Made by a program: the position numbers and the translations under genes
Assembly (NCBI GenBank): GCA_900759325.1
Contig: CAAEUW010000003.1
Location: 1-37,204, forward strand
Reading direction: 5' to 3'
DNA length: 37,204 nt
Source of the DNA: an uncultured Peptostreptococcus sp.
Lineage (GTDB): Bacteria > Bacillota > Clostridia > Peptostreptococcales > Peptostreptococcaceae
Notes under the pieces: generated by a model
What the model was told of the DNA's origin: nothing
Database searches by the model: none
Seen by the model: the letters and a program-made list of their open reading frames with translations, nothing else
Shown: one piece after another, positions 1 to 7,569 of the stretch
Position numbering within the stretch: position 1 is the stretch's first letter
Layout of the letters: each line of letters starts with the position of its first letter

Positions 1-97
1 AACGTTACTATTGTTCTATAAATATGTTAAAATATATATAACGAGTGGTTTTTGAATGACCTACAATAATAAGAATTATGTTATAGGAGTGTATAGA

Positions 98-1018
98 ATG
101 ATAAATCAGGATTATTTTATTAATTTAGCTAAGGAAAAAACTGGTAATGCAATTCAGACAGTAGCAGTTGCGGCCCCACACGACTTAGCCACATTAGAAT
201 CTTTAAGAAATGCGGTTGATCTAGGATTTACAAAGGCGATCCTAGTTGGTGATGAAAATATCATCACAGATGTTGCCAAGGAAGGTAACTTAGATATATC
301 CGATATGGAATTGGTACATGCAGATAACTTGGCAGATGCTGCCCAGAAGTCTGTTGACCAGGTTACTGCTGGTAAGGCTAGCTTAATAATGAAGGGTCTG
401 ATAGATACTTCTGTAATTCTTAAGGCAGTAGTAAAGAAGGAGAACAACCTTAGAACTGGTAAGACTCTAAGCTATGTTGGTATCCTATTCAATGAAAACA
501 GGGATAAGTACTACCTATCTTCTGACGGTGCCATGCTTATATCACCAGATATTGAACAGAAGAAGGGTATCATAGAAAATGCTGTAGATGTTGCCCATGC
601 CCTAGGAAATGAACTACCAAAGGTGGCAATGATCTGTGCTAAGGAAAAGTACTATGAAAAGATGCCAGCAACAGTAGATGCAGTTGCCCTACAGAGAATG
701 AACCATGAGGGTGAAATAAAGGGCTGTGTAGTAAGTGGACCATTACAGATAGACAATGCTGTTGACCTACACGCTGTTGAAGTAAAGGGTATAGATGACC
801 CAGTTGCAGGTCATGCAGACATACTAATAGTTCCAGCAATAGAAGCAGGTAATGTATTATTAAAGACAGCTAAGTACCTAGGCGGATGGACATTCGGTGG
901 TATTGTTGTTGGTGCAAAGGTGCCAATCGTTGTATGCTCTAGGTCTGATGGAGAGTCTGCTAAGCTAGTTTCTATAGCTGTTGCTTGCATGCTATCAGCA
1001 AGAAATGCGAGTAAGTAG
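98..1018 (+). CDS. ptb: phosphate butyryltransferase
   Basis: The 306-residue product belongs to the phosphate acetyl/butyryltransferase family, which converts butyryl-CoA (or branched acyl-CoA) and phosphate to acyl phosphate and CoA; an acyl kinase then makes ATP. The C-terminal stretch with E-x-GN, LGGWTFGGIVVGAK, VP and SRSD is the family hallmark, and the length is normal. I chose the ATG at 98 over the one at 56 because AGGAG lies at 85-89, eight bases before it; the longer form has no ribosome binding site. TTGTTC at 11-16 and TATATA at 35-40 could be the promoter. No butyrate kinase follows: the next feature is a terminator. The acyl-CoA specificity cannot be read from sequence alone. 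Confidence 0.88.
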   Translation: MINQDYFINLAKEKTGNAIQTVAVAAPHDLATLESLRNAVDLGFTKAILVGDENIITDVAKEGNLDISDMELVHADNLADAAQKSVDQVTAGKASLIMKGLIDTSVILKAVVKKENNLRTGKTLSYVGILFNENRDKYYLSSDGAMLISPDIEQKKGIIENAVDVAHALGNELPKVAMICAKEKYYEKMPATVDAVALQRMNHEGEIKGCVVSGPLQIDNAVDLHAVEVKGIDDPVAGHADILIVPAIEAGNVLLKTAKYLGGWTFGGIVVGAKVPIVVCSRSDGESAKLVSIAVACMLSARNASK

Positions 1019-1038
1019 GATAATTATAGCCCACTAGT

Positions 1039-1067
1039 CCAGAGATGAGTCATCAGCACTCATCTGG
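1039..1067 (+). other. hairpin downstream of ptb
   Basis: AGATGAGT (1043-1050) pairs with ACTCATCT (1058-1065) around a 7-nt loop, and CC/GG can extend the stem past a 2-nt bulge. No T-run follows, so it may stabilise the 3' end or pause polymerase ahead of the real terminator at 1113-1185. Confidence 0.5.
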
Positions 1068-1112
1068 GCCATAAGATTGATAAACATATATTGATTATAA
1101 TATTTATAAATG

Positions 1113-1185
1113 AGACACTACCCGAGTCTAGGGCTTCCAAATTTTAATGAGTTTGGAGGCGTATAGACTTGGGTAGTGTCTTTTT
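1113..1185 (+). terminator. long intrinsic terminator after ptb
   Basis: AGACACTACCCGAGTCTA (1113-1130) pairs with TAGACTTGGGTAGTGTCT (1164-1181), allowing one wobble. A second nested hairpin forms from CTTCCAAA and TTTGGAG, and a T-run follows. It separates ptb from the t6A operon. Confidence 0.88.
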
Positions 1186-1197
1186 GAGCATATTTAT

Positions 1198-1227
1198 TTG
1201 TGAGATAGAGTCTATTAGTGGTATAAT
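1198..1227 (+). promoter_or_regulatory. promoter of the tsaE operon
   Basis: TTGTGA at 1198-1203 and TATAAT at 1222-1227 are separated by 18 nt, placed about 30 nt before the tsaE start. It follows directly after the ptb terminator. Confidence 0.55.
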
Positions 1228-1255
1228 AATATTATTTGATATACAAGGAGGCTAT

Positions 1256-1714
1256 ATGAAGAGTATTTATCTAGAAAATGAAAAAGCTACTTCCAGTCTA
1301 GGGGAAAAGATAGGGAAGTTTTTATTTCCAGGGGCTATCTTGTGCCTTAATGGTGACTTGGGTGCAGGTAAGACTGCCCTTACTAAGTCTATTGCCCTTG
1401 GTCTAGGCATAAGAGAAGATATAACTAGCCCTACCTTTACTATAGTCAATGAATACGAGGATGGTAGGTTAAAGCTAAACCACTTTGATGTATATAGGAT
1501 CGGTTCAAGTGATGAGATGTATGATATAGGCTTTGAGGAATATATTGCTTCTGAAGGGGTCTGTATTATTGAGTGGTCTCAGATAATAGAGGATATATTA
1601 CCTGATGAGAGGTTGGATATAAATATAAAGTATGAAGATGAGGGAAGGCGCCTAGAATTTTCGCCCAGGGGCCAGGCCTATAAGAGTCTAGTAGAGGAGG
1701 TTGCTAGAGGATGA
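1256..1714 (+). CDS. tsaE: tRNA t6A biosynthesis ATPase TsaE
   Basis: TsaE is the small ATPase that works with TsaB and TsaD to transfer threonylcarbamoyl to A37 of ANN-decoding tRNAs. The Walker A motif GDLGAGKT is at residues 33-40, followed by the family-typical TSPTFTIVNEY and the HFDVYR segment. The ATG at 1256 gives 152 residues, the normal family length, and has AAGGAGG 5 nt upstream. A longer reading frame from 1169 would begin inside the preceding terminator and before the promoter, so it is rejected. It is the first gene of tsaE-tsaB-rimI-tsaD and overlaps tsaB by 4 nt (ATGA), suggesting translational coupling. Confidence 0.93.
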   Translation: MKSIYLENEKATSSLGEKIGKFLFPGAILCLNGDLGAGKTALTKSIALGLGIREDITSPTFTIVNEYEDGRLKLNHFDVYRIGSSDEMYDIGFEEYIASEGVCIIEWSQIIEDILPDERLDINIKYEDEGRRLEFSPRGQAYKSLVEEVARG

Positions 1715-2430
1715 TTATTTTGGGTTTAGATACTTCAACTAGGGCTGCTAGCGTAGCCCTATGGTCAGATGGGGACTTGTTGGGAGAACTTGTGATAAAT
1801 GACAAGAGGACCCACTCACAAAAGCTAATGCCCATGTTGGAAAATTTGTTCCAACTGGCCAATATAAGTATAGACGATGTAGACCTTCTGGCAGTATGTA
1901 TAGGTCCAGGATCCTTTACGGGTATAAGGATAGCAATGGCTACTGTTAAGGCCCTTGGTCATGTAAGAAATCTTCCAATAGTAGGGGTGAATTCTCTTGA
2001 AAGCTTGGCCTATAACCTATCTGATGGTAAGGCTAGACTAGTGCCAATCTTGGATGCCCAGGGTAGCCAGGTGTATTCGGCTATATACGAAAGCTCTGGA
2101 CAAGCCCCAGAAATTCTTAGGGATATAAGGGTAGTAGATATAGATAACCTAATAGAGGAAGTAAGAGGCCTTGATGGAAAAATTATTTTACTAGGTGAAG
2201 GTATAAATAAGTATAGGGACAGGTTAAAAGACTTGGGACCAAACATAAACTTGGCGTCTAGTAATACCAATATATCTAGGGCAGCCAGTGTGTGTGCCTG
2301 CGCCTCGCATAAGTATAAGAAGGGTCAAGATATCCATACCTGCTATGATATACTGCCTATGTATATTAGGAAGTCACAGGCAGAGGTTCAATATGAAGAA
2401 AAGCAGAGGGCTATGAAGAATGATTTATAG
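1711..2430 (+). CDS. tsaB: tRNA t6A biosynthesis protein TsaB
   Basis: TsaB is the ASKHA-fold partner that dimerises with TsaD in the threonylcarbamoyl transferase complex. The N-terminal GLDTSTRAASVAL and the diagnostic GPGSFTGIRIAMA (residues 65-77) identify it. The length of 239 residues is usual. Its start overlaps the tsaE stop, and its end overlaps rimI by 11 nt, so these genes are probably cotranslated. Confidence 0.93.
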   Translation: MIILGLDTSTRAASVALWSDGDLLGELVINDKRTHSQKLMPMLENLFQLANISIDDVDLLAVCIGPGSFTGIRIAMATVKALGHVRNLPIVGVNSLESLAYNLSDGKARLVPILDAQGSQVYSAIYESSGQAPEILRDIRVVDIDNLIEEVRGLDGKIILLGEGINKYRDRLKDLGPNINLASSNTNISRAASVCACASHKYKKGQDIHTCYDILPMYIRKSQAEVQYEEKQRAMKNDL

Positions 2431-2869
2431 GAGGATGACTGCAGATGATATAGATGGCGTTTATGAGGTAGAGCTTTCTGCCTTTGAGGACCCTTGGTCC
2501 TATAGTGCCCTTAGGGGGGAGCTAAAAAACAAGCTATCTAGATATATTGTGGCAGAGGATGATGATGGAAGGATAGTGGGCTACGTTGGAGCCTGGTATA
2601 TATTAGATGAAGCCCATATTACAAATGTGGCAGTTCACAAGGAATTTAGGGGGAAAAAGATTGGTAATGGTCTTATAGAAGCCTTAATTGCCATGTGTGA
2701 CAAGGATAAAATTGCATCCATAACACTAGAGGTAAGGGCTGGTAATTTTGTAGCTCAAGGCCTATACAAGAAGTATGGCTTCTTGGCAGGTGGTGTCAGG
2801 AAGGAATACTATTCAAACAATAGGGAAGATGCAATAATAATGTGGAAACAGCTCAGGGAGGTGTTTTAA
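2420..2869 (+). CDS. rimI: ribosomal-protein-alanine N-acetyltransferase, RimI family
   Basis: This is a GNAT-fold N-acetyltransferase of 149 residues. The acetyl-CoA-binding motif RGKKIGNGL lies at residues 77-85, and the downstream LEVRAGNFVAQGLYKKYGF segment is characteristic of RimI. RimI acetylates the N-terminus of ribosomal protein S18 in Escherichia coli; in Firmicutes the target may be broader. It sits inside the t6A operon, a common arrangement, overlapping tsaB and ending 3 nt before tsaD. The start could also be the internal ATG five codons later; I kept the first because of the family-like N-terminus. Confidence 0.88.
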   Translation: MIYRRMTADDIDGVYEVELSAFEDPWSYSALRGELKNKLSRYIVAEDDDGRIVGYVGAWYILDEAHITNVAVHKEFRGKKIGNGLIEALIAMCDKDKIASITLEVRAGNFVAQGLYKKYGFLAGGVRKEYYSNNREDAIIMWKQLREVF

Positions 2870-2872
2870 TAG

Positions 2873-3892
2873 GTGAGTGATATTATAACTTTAGCTATAG
2901 AGAGTAGCTGTGATGAGACAGCATGTGCCATTACCAGAAATGGTAGGGAGGTACTTGCCAACATCATATCTACCCAGATAGATATACATAAAAAGTTTGG
3001 AGGGGTAGTGCCAGAAGTGGCGTCTAGGAAGCATATAGAAAATATAGACCCAGTGGTCCAGGAAGCTCTTGATACAGCAGGTTTAACTCTTACTGATATC
3101 GATCATGTAGCAGTTACATATGGGCCTGGCCTAGTGGGGGCCCTACTAGTTGGTCTATCTTACGCCAAGGCCCTGGCCTTTGGACTAGTTAAGCCACTTG
3201 TTGGAGTAAACCATATAGAGGGCCATCTTTCAGCTAATTATATCGAGCATAAGGACCTAAGGCCACCATTTATTACCTTGATAGTCTCAGGAGGTCATAC
3301 CCACCTAGTCGAGGTAAGGGACTATGGCAAGTATGAAATATTGGGCAAAACTAAGGATGATGCTTCAGGAGAGGCCTTCGATAAGGTTGCAAGGGCTATG
3401 AATCTAGGTTACCCAGGTGGACCTATAGTGGATAGGTTAGCCAAAAGGGGCAATCCAAAGGCAATTGATTTTCCAAGGGCCTGTATCCATGAAGAGGGAT
3501 ATGACTTTAGCTTTAGTGGTCTCAAGTCTTCTGTATTGAATTACTTAAACTCAATGAAAATGAAGAATATAGAAATAGTCCCAGAGGATGTATGTGCATC
3601 CTTCCAGGCAGCAGTAGTCGATGTTTTGACCGACAAGGCTATAAAGGCCTGCAAAGATAAGGGCTATAAGACTATTACCCTATCAGGTGGAGTTGCAGCA
3701 AACTCTGGGTTAAGAGACCAGATGGCAGACCTATGCGCCAAGGAGGGGATAGACTTGAGGTATCCACCACTTGTACTTTGTACAGATAATGCTGCCATGA
3801 TAGCCTGTGCAGGCTACTATAGGTATATGGCAGGTAGGAGGGATGGCATGTCCCTAAATGCCATTCCTAACCTAAAGATAGACCAGGGTTAG
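2873..3892 (+). CDS. tsaD: tRNA N6-adenosine threonylcarbamoyltransferase TsaD
   Basis: TsaD is the catalytic subunit that installs the threonylcarbamoyl group on tRNA A37. The start is a GTG with GGGAGG just upstream, inside the end of rimI. The metal-binding HIEGH has His114 and His118. The N-terminal IESSCDETACAI, the GPGLVGALLVG segment and the C-terminal CTDNAAMIA are all typical. The length of 339 residues is standard. It completes the tsaE-tsaB-rimI-tsaD set; TsaC is not in this window. Confidence 0.95.
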   Translation: MSDIITLAIESSCDETACAITRNGREVLANIISTQIDIHKKFGGVVPEVASRKHIENIDPVVQEALDTAGLTLTDIDHVAVTYGPGLVGALLVGLSYAKALAFGLVKPLVGVNHIEGHLSANYIEHKDLRPPFITLIVSGGHTHLVEVRDYGKYEILGKTKDDASGEAFDKVARAMNLGYPGGPIVDRLAKRGNPKAIDFPRACIHEEGYDFSFSGLKSSVLNYLNSMKMKNIEIVPEDVCASFQAAVVDVLTDKAIKACKDKGYKTITLSGGVAANSGLRDQMADLCAKEGIDLRYPPLVLCTDNAAMIACAGYYRYMAGRRDGMSLNAIPNLKIDQG

Positions 3893-3907
3893 GATGGAGG
3901 TGGACCT

Positions 3908-5839
3908 ATGATAATGTTATCGTGTAATAATGTATCCAAGAGCTTTGGAGTAGAGACTATACTGGAGGATATTTCTTTCTCGGTAAATGAGGGGGATAAG
4001 ATAGGTATAGTAGGGGTAAATGGTACGGGAAAAACTACCCTATTTAAGGTAATAACAGGTATATTTCCCCACGATAAGGGGGATATATTTACCTCTAAAA
4101 ACTGTAGGCTTGGCTACCTAGAGCAGAATACAAATTTCTATTCTGAAAAAACCATATATGATGAAGTGGTTTCAGTATTCTCAGACCTGATAGAGGCAGA
4201 GGAGGAACTAAGAAGCTTGGAACACCAGATAGCTAGCCTATCTGCTAAGGAGTCTTCATCAGGAGACCAGCTAAAAAAGGCCATGGATACCTATGGAAAA
4301 AAATACGAGGAATTCGAAAAGAAAAATGGCTATGCCTATAAGAGTGAAGTAAGGGGAACCCTAAAGGGACTAGGATTTAGTGACGAAGAAATGAACAAGC
4401 CTGTAAATGTCCTATCGGGAGGGGAAAAAACTAGGGTACTACTAGCAAAACTCCTTCTTAGTAAACCATCCCTACTGCTACTAGATGAGCCTACCAACCA
4501 CCTAGATGCCGATGCCATAGAATGGTTGGAAGCATTTTTAAGGTCTTATGAGGAAACAATAATGATAATTTCCCATGACAGGTACTTCCTAGACCAGTCT
4601 GTAAATAGAATTTTCGAAATGGAAAACAAACGTCTTACCAGCTATAATGGTAATTACACAGAATACCAGAAGCAGGCTAAGATCAATAGGGAAATAAGGC
4701 TTAGGCAGTATGAAAACCAACAAAGAGATATAAAAAAGCAGGAAGAATCAATCGAAAGACTCAAGGCCTATGGTAGGGAAAAGCACCTAAAGAGGGCCAG
4801 GTCTAAAGAAAAAATGCTAGATAAGGTAGACAGGCTAGATAAGCCTCAGGAACTGAGAAAAAAGGCTAGATTCAACTTTGTTCTTAGACACCACAGTGGG
4901 AATGATGTACTAAAGGCCCAGGGTCTAGGCAAGTCCTTTGGTGATAGAAAGCTTTTTGAAGGTGTAGACTTTGACCTCTATAGGGGGGAGAAGGTGGCCT
5001 TAATAGGACCAAACGGAGTGGGTAAGTCAACTCTTTTTAAGATAATAATGGGGGATGAAAGTCAGGACCAGGGTGAATATAAGCTTGGTCAGGGTGTAGA
5101 TATAGCCTACTTCCACCAGGAACAAAAGTCTCTAAATCTAGAAAATTCAATAATAGACGAGGTTTGGGATGATAATCCTCACATGACTCAGACGGAGGTC
5201 AGAAATTTACTGGGGGCCTTTCTGTTTGAGGGCGAGGATGTATTTAAGAGCATAAGGAGCCTAAGTGGTGGAGAAAGGGCCAGGGTAGCGATTCTAAAGC
5301 TGATCCTTTCCAAATCGAACCTTCTATTGCTGGACGAGCCAACCAACCACCTAGATATTGATTCAAAAGAAGTTCTAGAGGATGCCCTTAAGGAATATGA
5401 GGGGACTCTTCTAACTATATCGCATGATAGATATTTCCTTAACACAGTTGTTGATAGAATACTGGTACTTAAGCCGGATGGAATAGAAGAATATTTGGGT
5501 AACTACGAATATTATCAAAATAAGAAGAAAGAGGAGTCTGAAAAAAGTTATTTGGCGGAGATGGAAGACCTGCCAAGCAAGACAAAGACTCAAATTAAGG
5601 AAGAAAGAAGGCGAGAAAAAGAGCTTAAGAAAAACGAAAATAAGGCCAAAAAGCTAATAAAAGATATAGAAGTTGAGATAGAATTACTAGAAAAGCAAAT
5701 TGGTGGTCTAGACTATATGCTTTGTCAGGAAGAGGTATACACTAGTCCAGAGCGTACTAGGGAGGTCAACCAGGAAAAAAGTGATTTAGAAAAGCGTTTG
5801 TCCAAATTATACGAAAAATGGGAGCAAATTGTAGAATAA
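3908..5839 (+). CDS. ABC-F family ATPase (YdiF-like)
   Basis: The 643-residue protein has two ABC ATPase domains in one chain and no membrane segments, the hallmark of ABC-F proteins that act on the ribosome. Walker A motifs are GVNGTGKTT (residues 36-44) and GPNGVGKST; signatures are LSGGEKTR and LSGGERAR; both domains carry LLLDEPTNHLD. A charged interdomain linker and a C-terminal coiled coil of about 90 residues complete the YdiF/Uup-like layout. GGAGG ends 7 nt before the ATG. It follows tsaD by 15 nt and is probably in the same operon, which fits a translation role. Nothing visible marks it as an antibiotic-resistance type. Confidence 0.88.
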   Translation: MIMLSCNNVSKSFGVETILEDISFSVNEGDKIGIVGVNGTGKTTLFKVITGIFPHDKGDIFTSKNCRLGYLEQNTNFYSEKTIYDEVVSVFSDLIEAEEELRSLEHQIASLSAKESSSGDQLKKAMDTYGKKYEEFEKKNGYAYKSEVRGTLKGLGFSDEEMNKPVNVLSGGEKTRVLLAKLLLSKPSLLLLDEPTNHLDADAIEWLEAFLRSYEETIMIISHDRYFLDQSVNRIFEMENKRLTSYNGNYTEYQKQAKINREIRLRQYENQQRDIKKQEESIERLKAYGREKHLKRARSKEKMLDKVDRLDKPQELRKKARFNFVLRHHSGNDVLKAQGLGKSFGDRKLFEGVDFDLYRGEKVALIGPNGVGKSTLFKIIMGDESQDQGEYKLGQGVDIAYFHQEQKSLNLENSIIDEVWDDNPHMTQTEVRNLLGAFLFEGEDVFKSIRSLSGGERARVAILKLILSKSNLLLLDEPTNHLDIDSKEVLEDALKEYEGTLLTISHDRYFLNTVVDRILVLKPDGIEEYLGNYEYYQNKKKEESEKSYLAEMEDLPSKTKTQIKEERRREKELKKNENKAKKLIKDIEVEIELLEKQIGGLDYMLCQEEVYTSPERTREVNQEKSDLEKRLSKLYEKWEQIVE

Positions 5840-5898
5840 AAGTGTTTTAAATTTATCGAATATGAGGTATAATATATATTATAATTGTGTAAAATGCT

Positions 5899-5916
5899 AG
5901 AGTTGGCTCTTTTTTT
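5899..5916 (+). terminator. weak hairpin with T-run before rex
   Basis: AGAG (5899-5902) pairs with CTCT (5907-5910) around TTGG and is followed by seven T. The stem is very short, so it would be at best a partial terminator between the ABC-F gene and rex. Confidence 0.35.
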
Positions 5917-5968
5917 AACAAGGATTAACTTTTAAGGTTATAAAATATAGGATACTAGGAGGACGATA

Positions 5969-6604
5969 ATGGGGAATAAAAATATTTCTATGGCCGTAAT
6001 TAGAAGATTACCTAAGTATTATAGATATTTAGCAGACCTACTGTCAAAGGATGTACAGAGGATATCTTCAAAAGAATTAAGCGAAATAATAGGCTTTACG
6101 GCTTCTCAGATTAGACAAGACCTTAATAACTTTGGTGGCTTTGGTCAGCAGGGATATGGATATAATGTAGAGGCCCTTCATAGGGAAATAGGAAAGATAC
6201 TTGGGCTAGATAGGAAATACCGTGCAATCTTAATTGGTGCTGGTAACCTAGGCCAGGCCTTGACTAACTATACAGGTTTTAGGCTAGCTGGATTTGAAAC
6301 TATTGCAGTATTTGATGCAAATCCAAAGATGATTGGTCTAAAGATAAGAGACTTTGAAATAATGGACTCAGATAATGTAGAGGAATTTGTCAGGGAAAAT
6401 AATGTAGATATAGCTATAGTATGTATACCAAAAAATGGCGCCCAGCTTGTTGCAGACAAGCTTGTTAGGGCAGGCATAAAGGGTATTTGGAACTTTGCCC
6501 CAATAGACCTTGAAGTGCCAAGCAATATTATAGTAGAGAATGTAAACCTGACAGAGAGCCTATTCACTCTTTCTTACCTAATGAAGGAAAATGTAGAAGA
6601 CTAG
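5969..6604 (+). CDS. rex: redox-sensing transcriptional repressor Rex
   Basis: Rex senses the NADH/NAD+ ratio and represses fermentation genes when NADH is low. The N-terminal winged helix (residues 8-60; IRRLPKYYRYL, SSKELSEIIGFTASQIRQDL, FGGFGQQGYGY) binds DNA. The Rossmann motif GAGNLGQAL at 90-98 binds NAD(H). The length of 211 residues is normal. AGGAGG precedes the ATG. A TATAAT at 5868-5873 lacks a convincing -35 box but may be its own promoter. The position next to ferredoxin, gluD and ptb makes local redox targets plausible, but I found no clear TTGTTAA-N4-TTAACAA operator. Confidence 0.94.
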   Translation: MGNKNISMAVIRRLPKYYRYLADLLSKDVQRISSKELSEIIGFTASQIRQDLNNFGGFGQQGYGYNVEALHREIGKILGLDRKYRAILIGAGNLGQALTNYTGFRLAGFETIAVFDANPKMIGLKIRDFEIMDSDNVEEFVRENNVDIAIVCIPKNGAQLVADKLVRAGIKGIWNFAPIDLEVPSNIIVENVNLTESLFTLSYLMKENVED

Positions 6605-6637
6605 GCTATAATTGGATTTTATAAGTAGATAATATAG

Positions 6638-6677
6638 ATATAGGATGGAAGCACGACTTTTGTCCTATATTTTTTTT
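6638..6677 (+). terminator. intrinsic terminator after rex
   Basis: ATATAGGA (6638-6645) pairs with TCCTATAT (6663-6670), followed by seven further T. Confidence 0.75.
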
Positions 6678-6707
6678 GTCATTTTTAAATTAATGATAAC
6701 AAGAGGG

Positions 6708-6756
6708 TTAATTGATAATGAAAATAAATAATTATAGACATATCATTCTCAATTAA
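6708..6756. repeat. inverted repeat upstream of ferredoxin gene
   Basis: TTAATTGATAATGA (6708-6721) and TCATTCTCAATTAA (6743-6756) are complementary at 13 of 14 positions around a 21-nt AT-rich spacer. The left arm runs into a Fur-like TGATAATGAAAATAA (6713-6727). It lies about 100 nt upstream of the ferredoxin promoter; its function is unknown. Confidence 0.55.
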
Positions 6757-6858
6757 GATAAAAATTAAAAAAATTACTAATAATTAGAAATAAAAAAGTA
6801 TGTAATATCAATAAACTGAAGCTGAAATAAAATTTTTTATTTTTTTTCAAAAAATCAA

Positions 6859-6887
6859 TTGCAAAAAGAGGGGGAGTTTGTTATAAT
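6859..6887 (+). promoter_or_regulatory. promoter of ferredoxin gene
   Basis: TTGCAA at 6859-6864 and TATAAT at 6882-6887 have an ideal 17-nt spacer. The predicted transcript starts about 35 nt before the ferredoxin ATG. Confidence 0.75.
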
Positions 6888-6928
6888 AAGGCTATCGATA
6901 AAATATAATTAATTAGGAGGAAATAAAA

Positions 6929-7096
6929 ATGGCATACGTAATTAAAGATTCTTGTATAGCTTGTGGTGCTTGTGCAGCTGAATGTCCAGTATCTTGTATA
7001 ACTGATGGAGATATCTATGTTATAGATGGTTCAGCTTGTATAGATTGTGGATCATGTGCTGGTGTTTGTCCAGTTGATGCTCCTCAGCCAGAATAA
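6929..7096 (+). CDS. 2[4Fe-4S] clostridial-type ferredoxin
   Basis: This 55-residue gene is easy to miss because of its size. The protein has two CxxCxxC...CP motifs: CIACGACAAECP (residues 9-20) and CIDCGSCAGVCP (37-48), giving the eight cysteines that bind two [4Fe-4S] clusters. It is a low-potential electron carrier for oxidoreductases and hydrogenases in the cytoplasm. AGGAGG ends 8 nt before the ATG. It has its own promoter and terminator, so it is monocistronic, and the codon use (GGT, GCT, TGT) suggests high expression. The hydrogenase-type protein at 28051-29601 is a possible partner. Confidence 0.96.
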   Translation: MAYVIKDSCIACGACAAECPVSCITDGDIYVIDGSACIDCGSCAGVCPVDAPQPE

Positions 7097-7142
7097 TAAC
7101 AAGAGCAAATTTAGAATTTAAGGGTTAAGTAGGACCTATGAC

Positions 7143-7176
7143 TACCGAATGTGGAAACACATTCGGTATTTTTTTT
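7143..7176 (+). terminator. intrinsic terminator after ferredoxin gene
   Basis: TACCGAATGTG (7143-7153) pairs perfectly with CACATTCGGTA (7158-7168) across a GAAA tetraloop, followed by eight T. Confidence 0.95.
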
Positions 7177-7434
7177 ACTCTCTTTATCTGTTTAAATTTA
7201 TTACTTGCTATTTATAAAAACATATTTTCTAGATCCAAGAATCCTTTAAAAGTATACCTAAAATAGGGTCAGTTGAGATGGATTTTTTATTAAAAAGTAT
7301 AAAGAAAAAGAAGCTAATAATAAGCTATGAAATTACTAAAAATAAGAGACTTAGCTTAGCAAGTGAAACTTTATTTATCTGAATTAAAAAATATTGTTAA
7401 AATATAAATTATTATACACTATTTAACTTACATG

Positions 7435-7443
7435 TGTTATAAT
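7435..7443 (+). promoter_or_regulatory. extended -10 promoter of gluD
   Basis: TG-T-TATAAT at 7435-7443 is an extended -10 element with no good -35 box. It would give a leader of roughly 120 nt before gluD. The stretch between the ferredoxin terminator and this point (7177-7434) is AT-rich and holds no gene I can support. Confidence 0.55.
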
Positions 7444-7453
7444 TCTATTAGGG

Positions 7454-7524
7454 CAGGAAAATGTTTCTTTAGCAGAGGAAAGGGATTTTCGAATCACTTT
7501 TTGTGCTTAAAATATGTTTTTCTG
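7454..7524 (+). promoter_or_regulatory. structured 5' leader of gluD
   Basis: The leader folds into a long imperfect stem-loop by eye. CAGGAAAA (7454-7461) pairs with TTTTTCTG (7517-7524); TTTAGCA (7468-7474) with TGCTTAAA (7504-7511), one bulge; AAAGGGATT (7479-7487) with AATCACTTT (7492-7500), one mismatch, capped by TTCG. The internal loops are nearly symmetrical. It matches no riboswitch class I recognise and could affect stability, translation or regulation. Confidence 0.45.
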
Positions 7525-7569
7525 GAATAAATAAAATTTAGAGTATCTTAAATTTAAGGAGGCTTACAA

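Noticed and set aside
154..447. Antisense frames inside ptb and most other minus-strand frames opposite core genes
   Set aside because: They lie fully inside well-recognised genes on the other strand and have no family-like sequence or ribosome binding sites.
5868..5950. Rex self-operator before rex
   Set aside because: TTTTTAACAA gives only one half of TTGTTAA-N4-TTAACAA; no paired half at the right spacing.
7278..7382. 34-codon frame between ferredoxin and gluD
   Set aside because: No convincing ribosome binding site, Lys/Ile-rich composition typical of AT-rich noncoding DNA, and no recognised domain.
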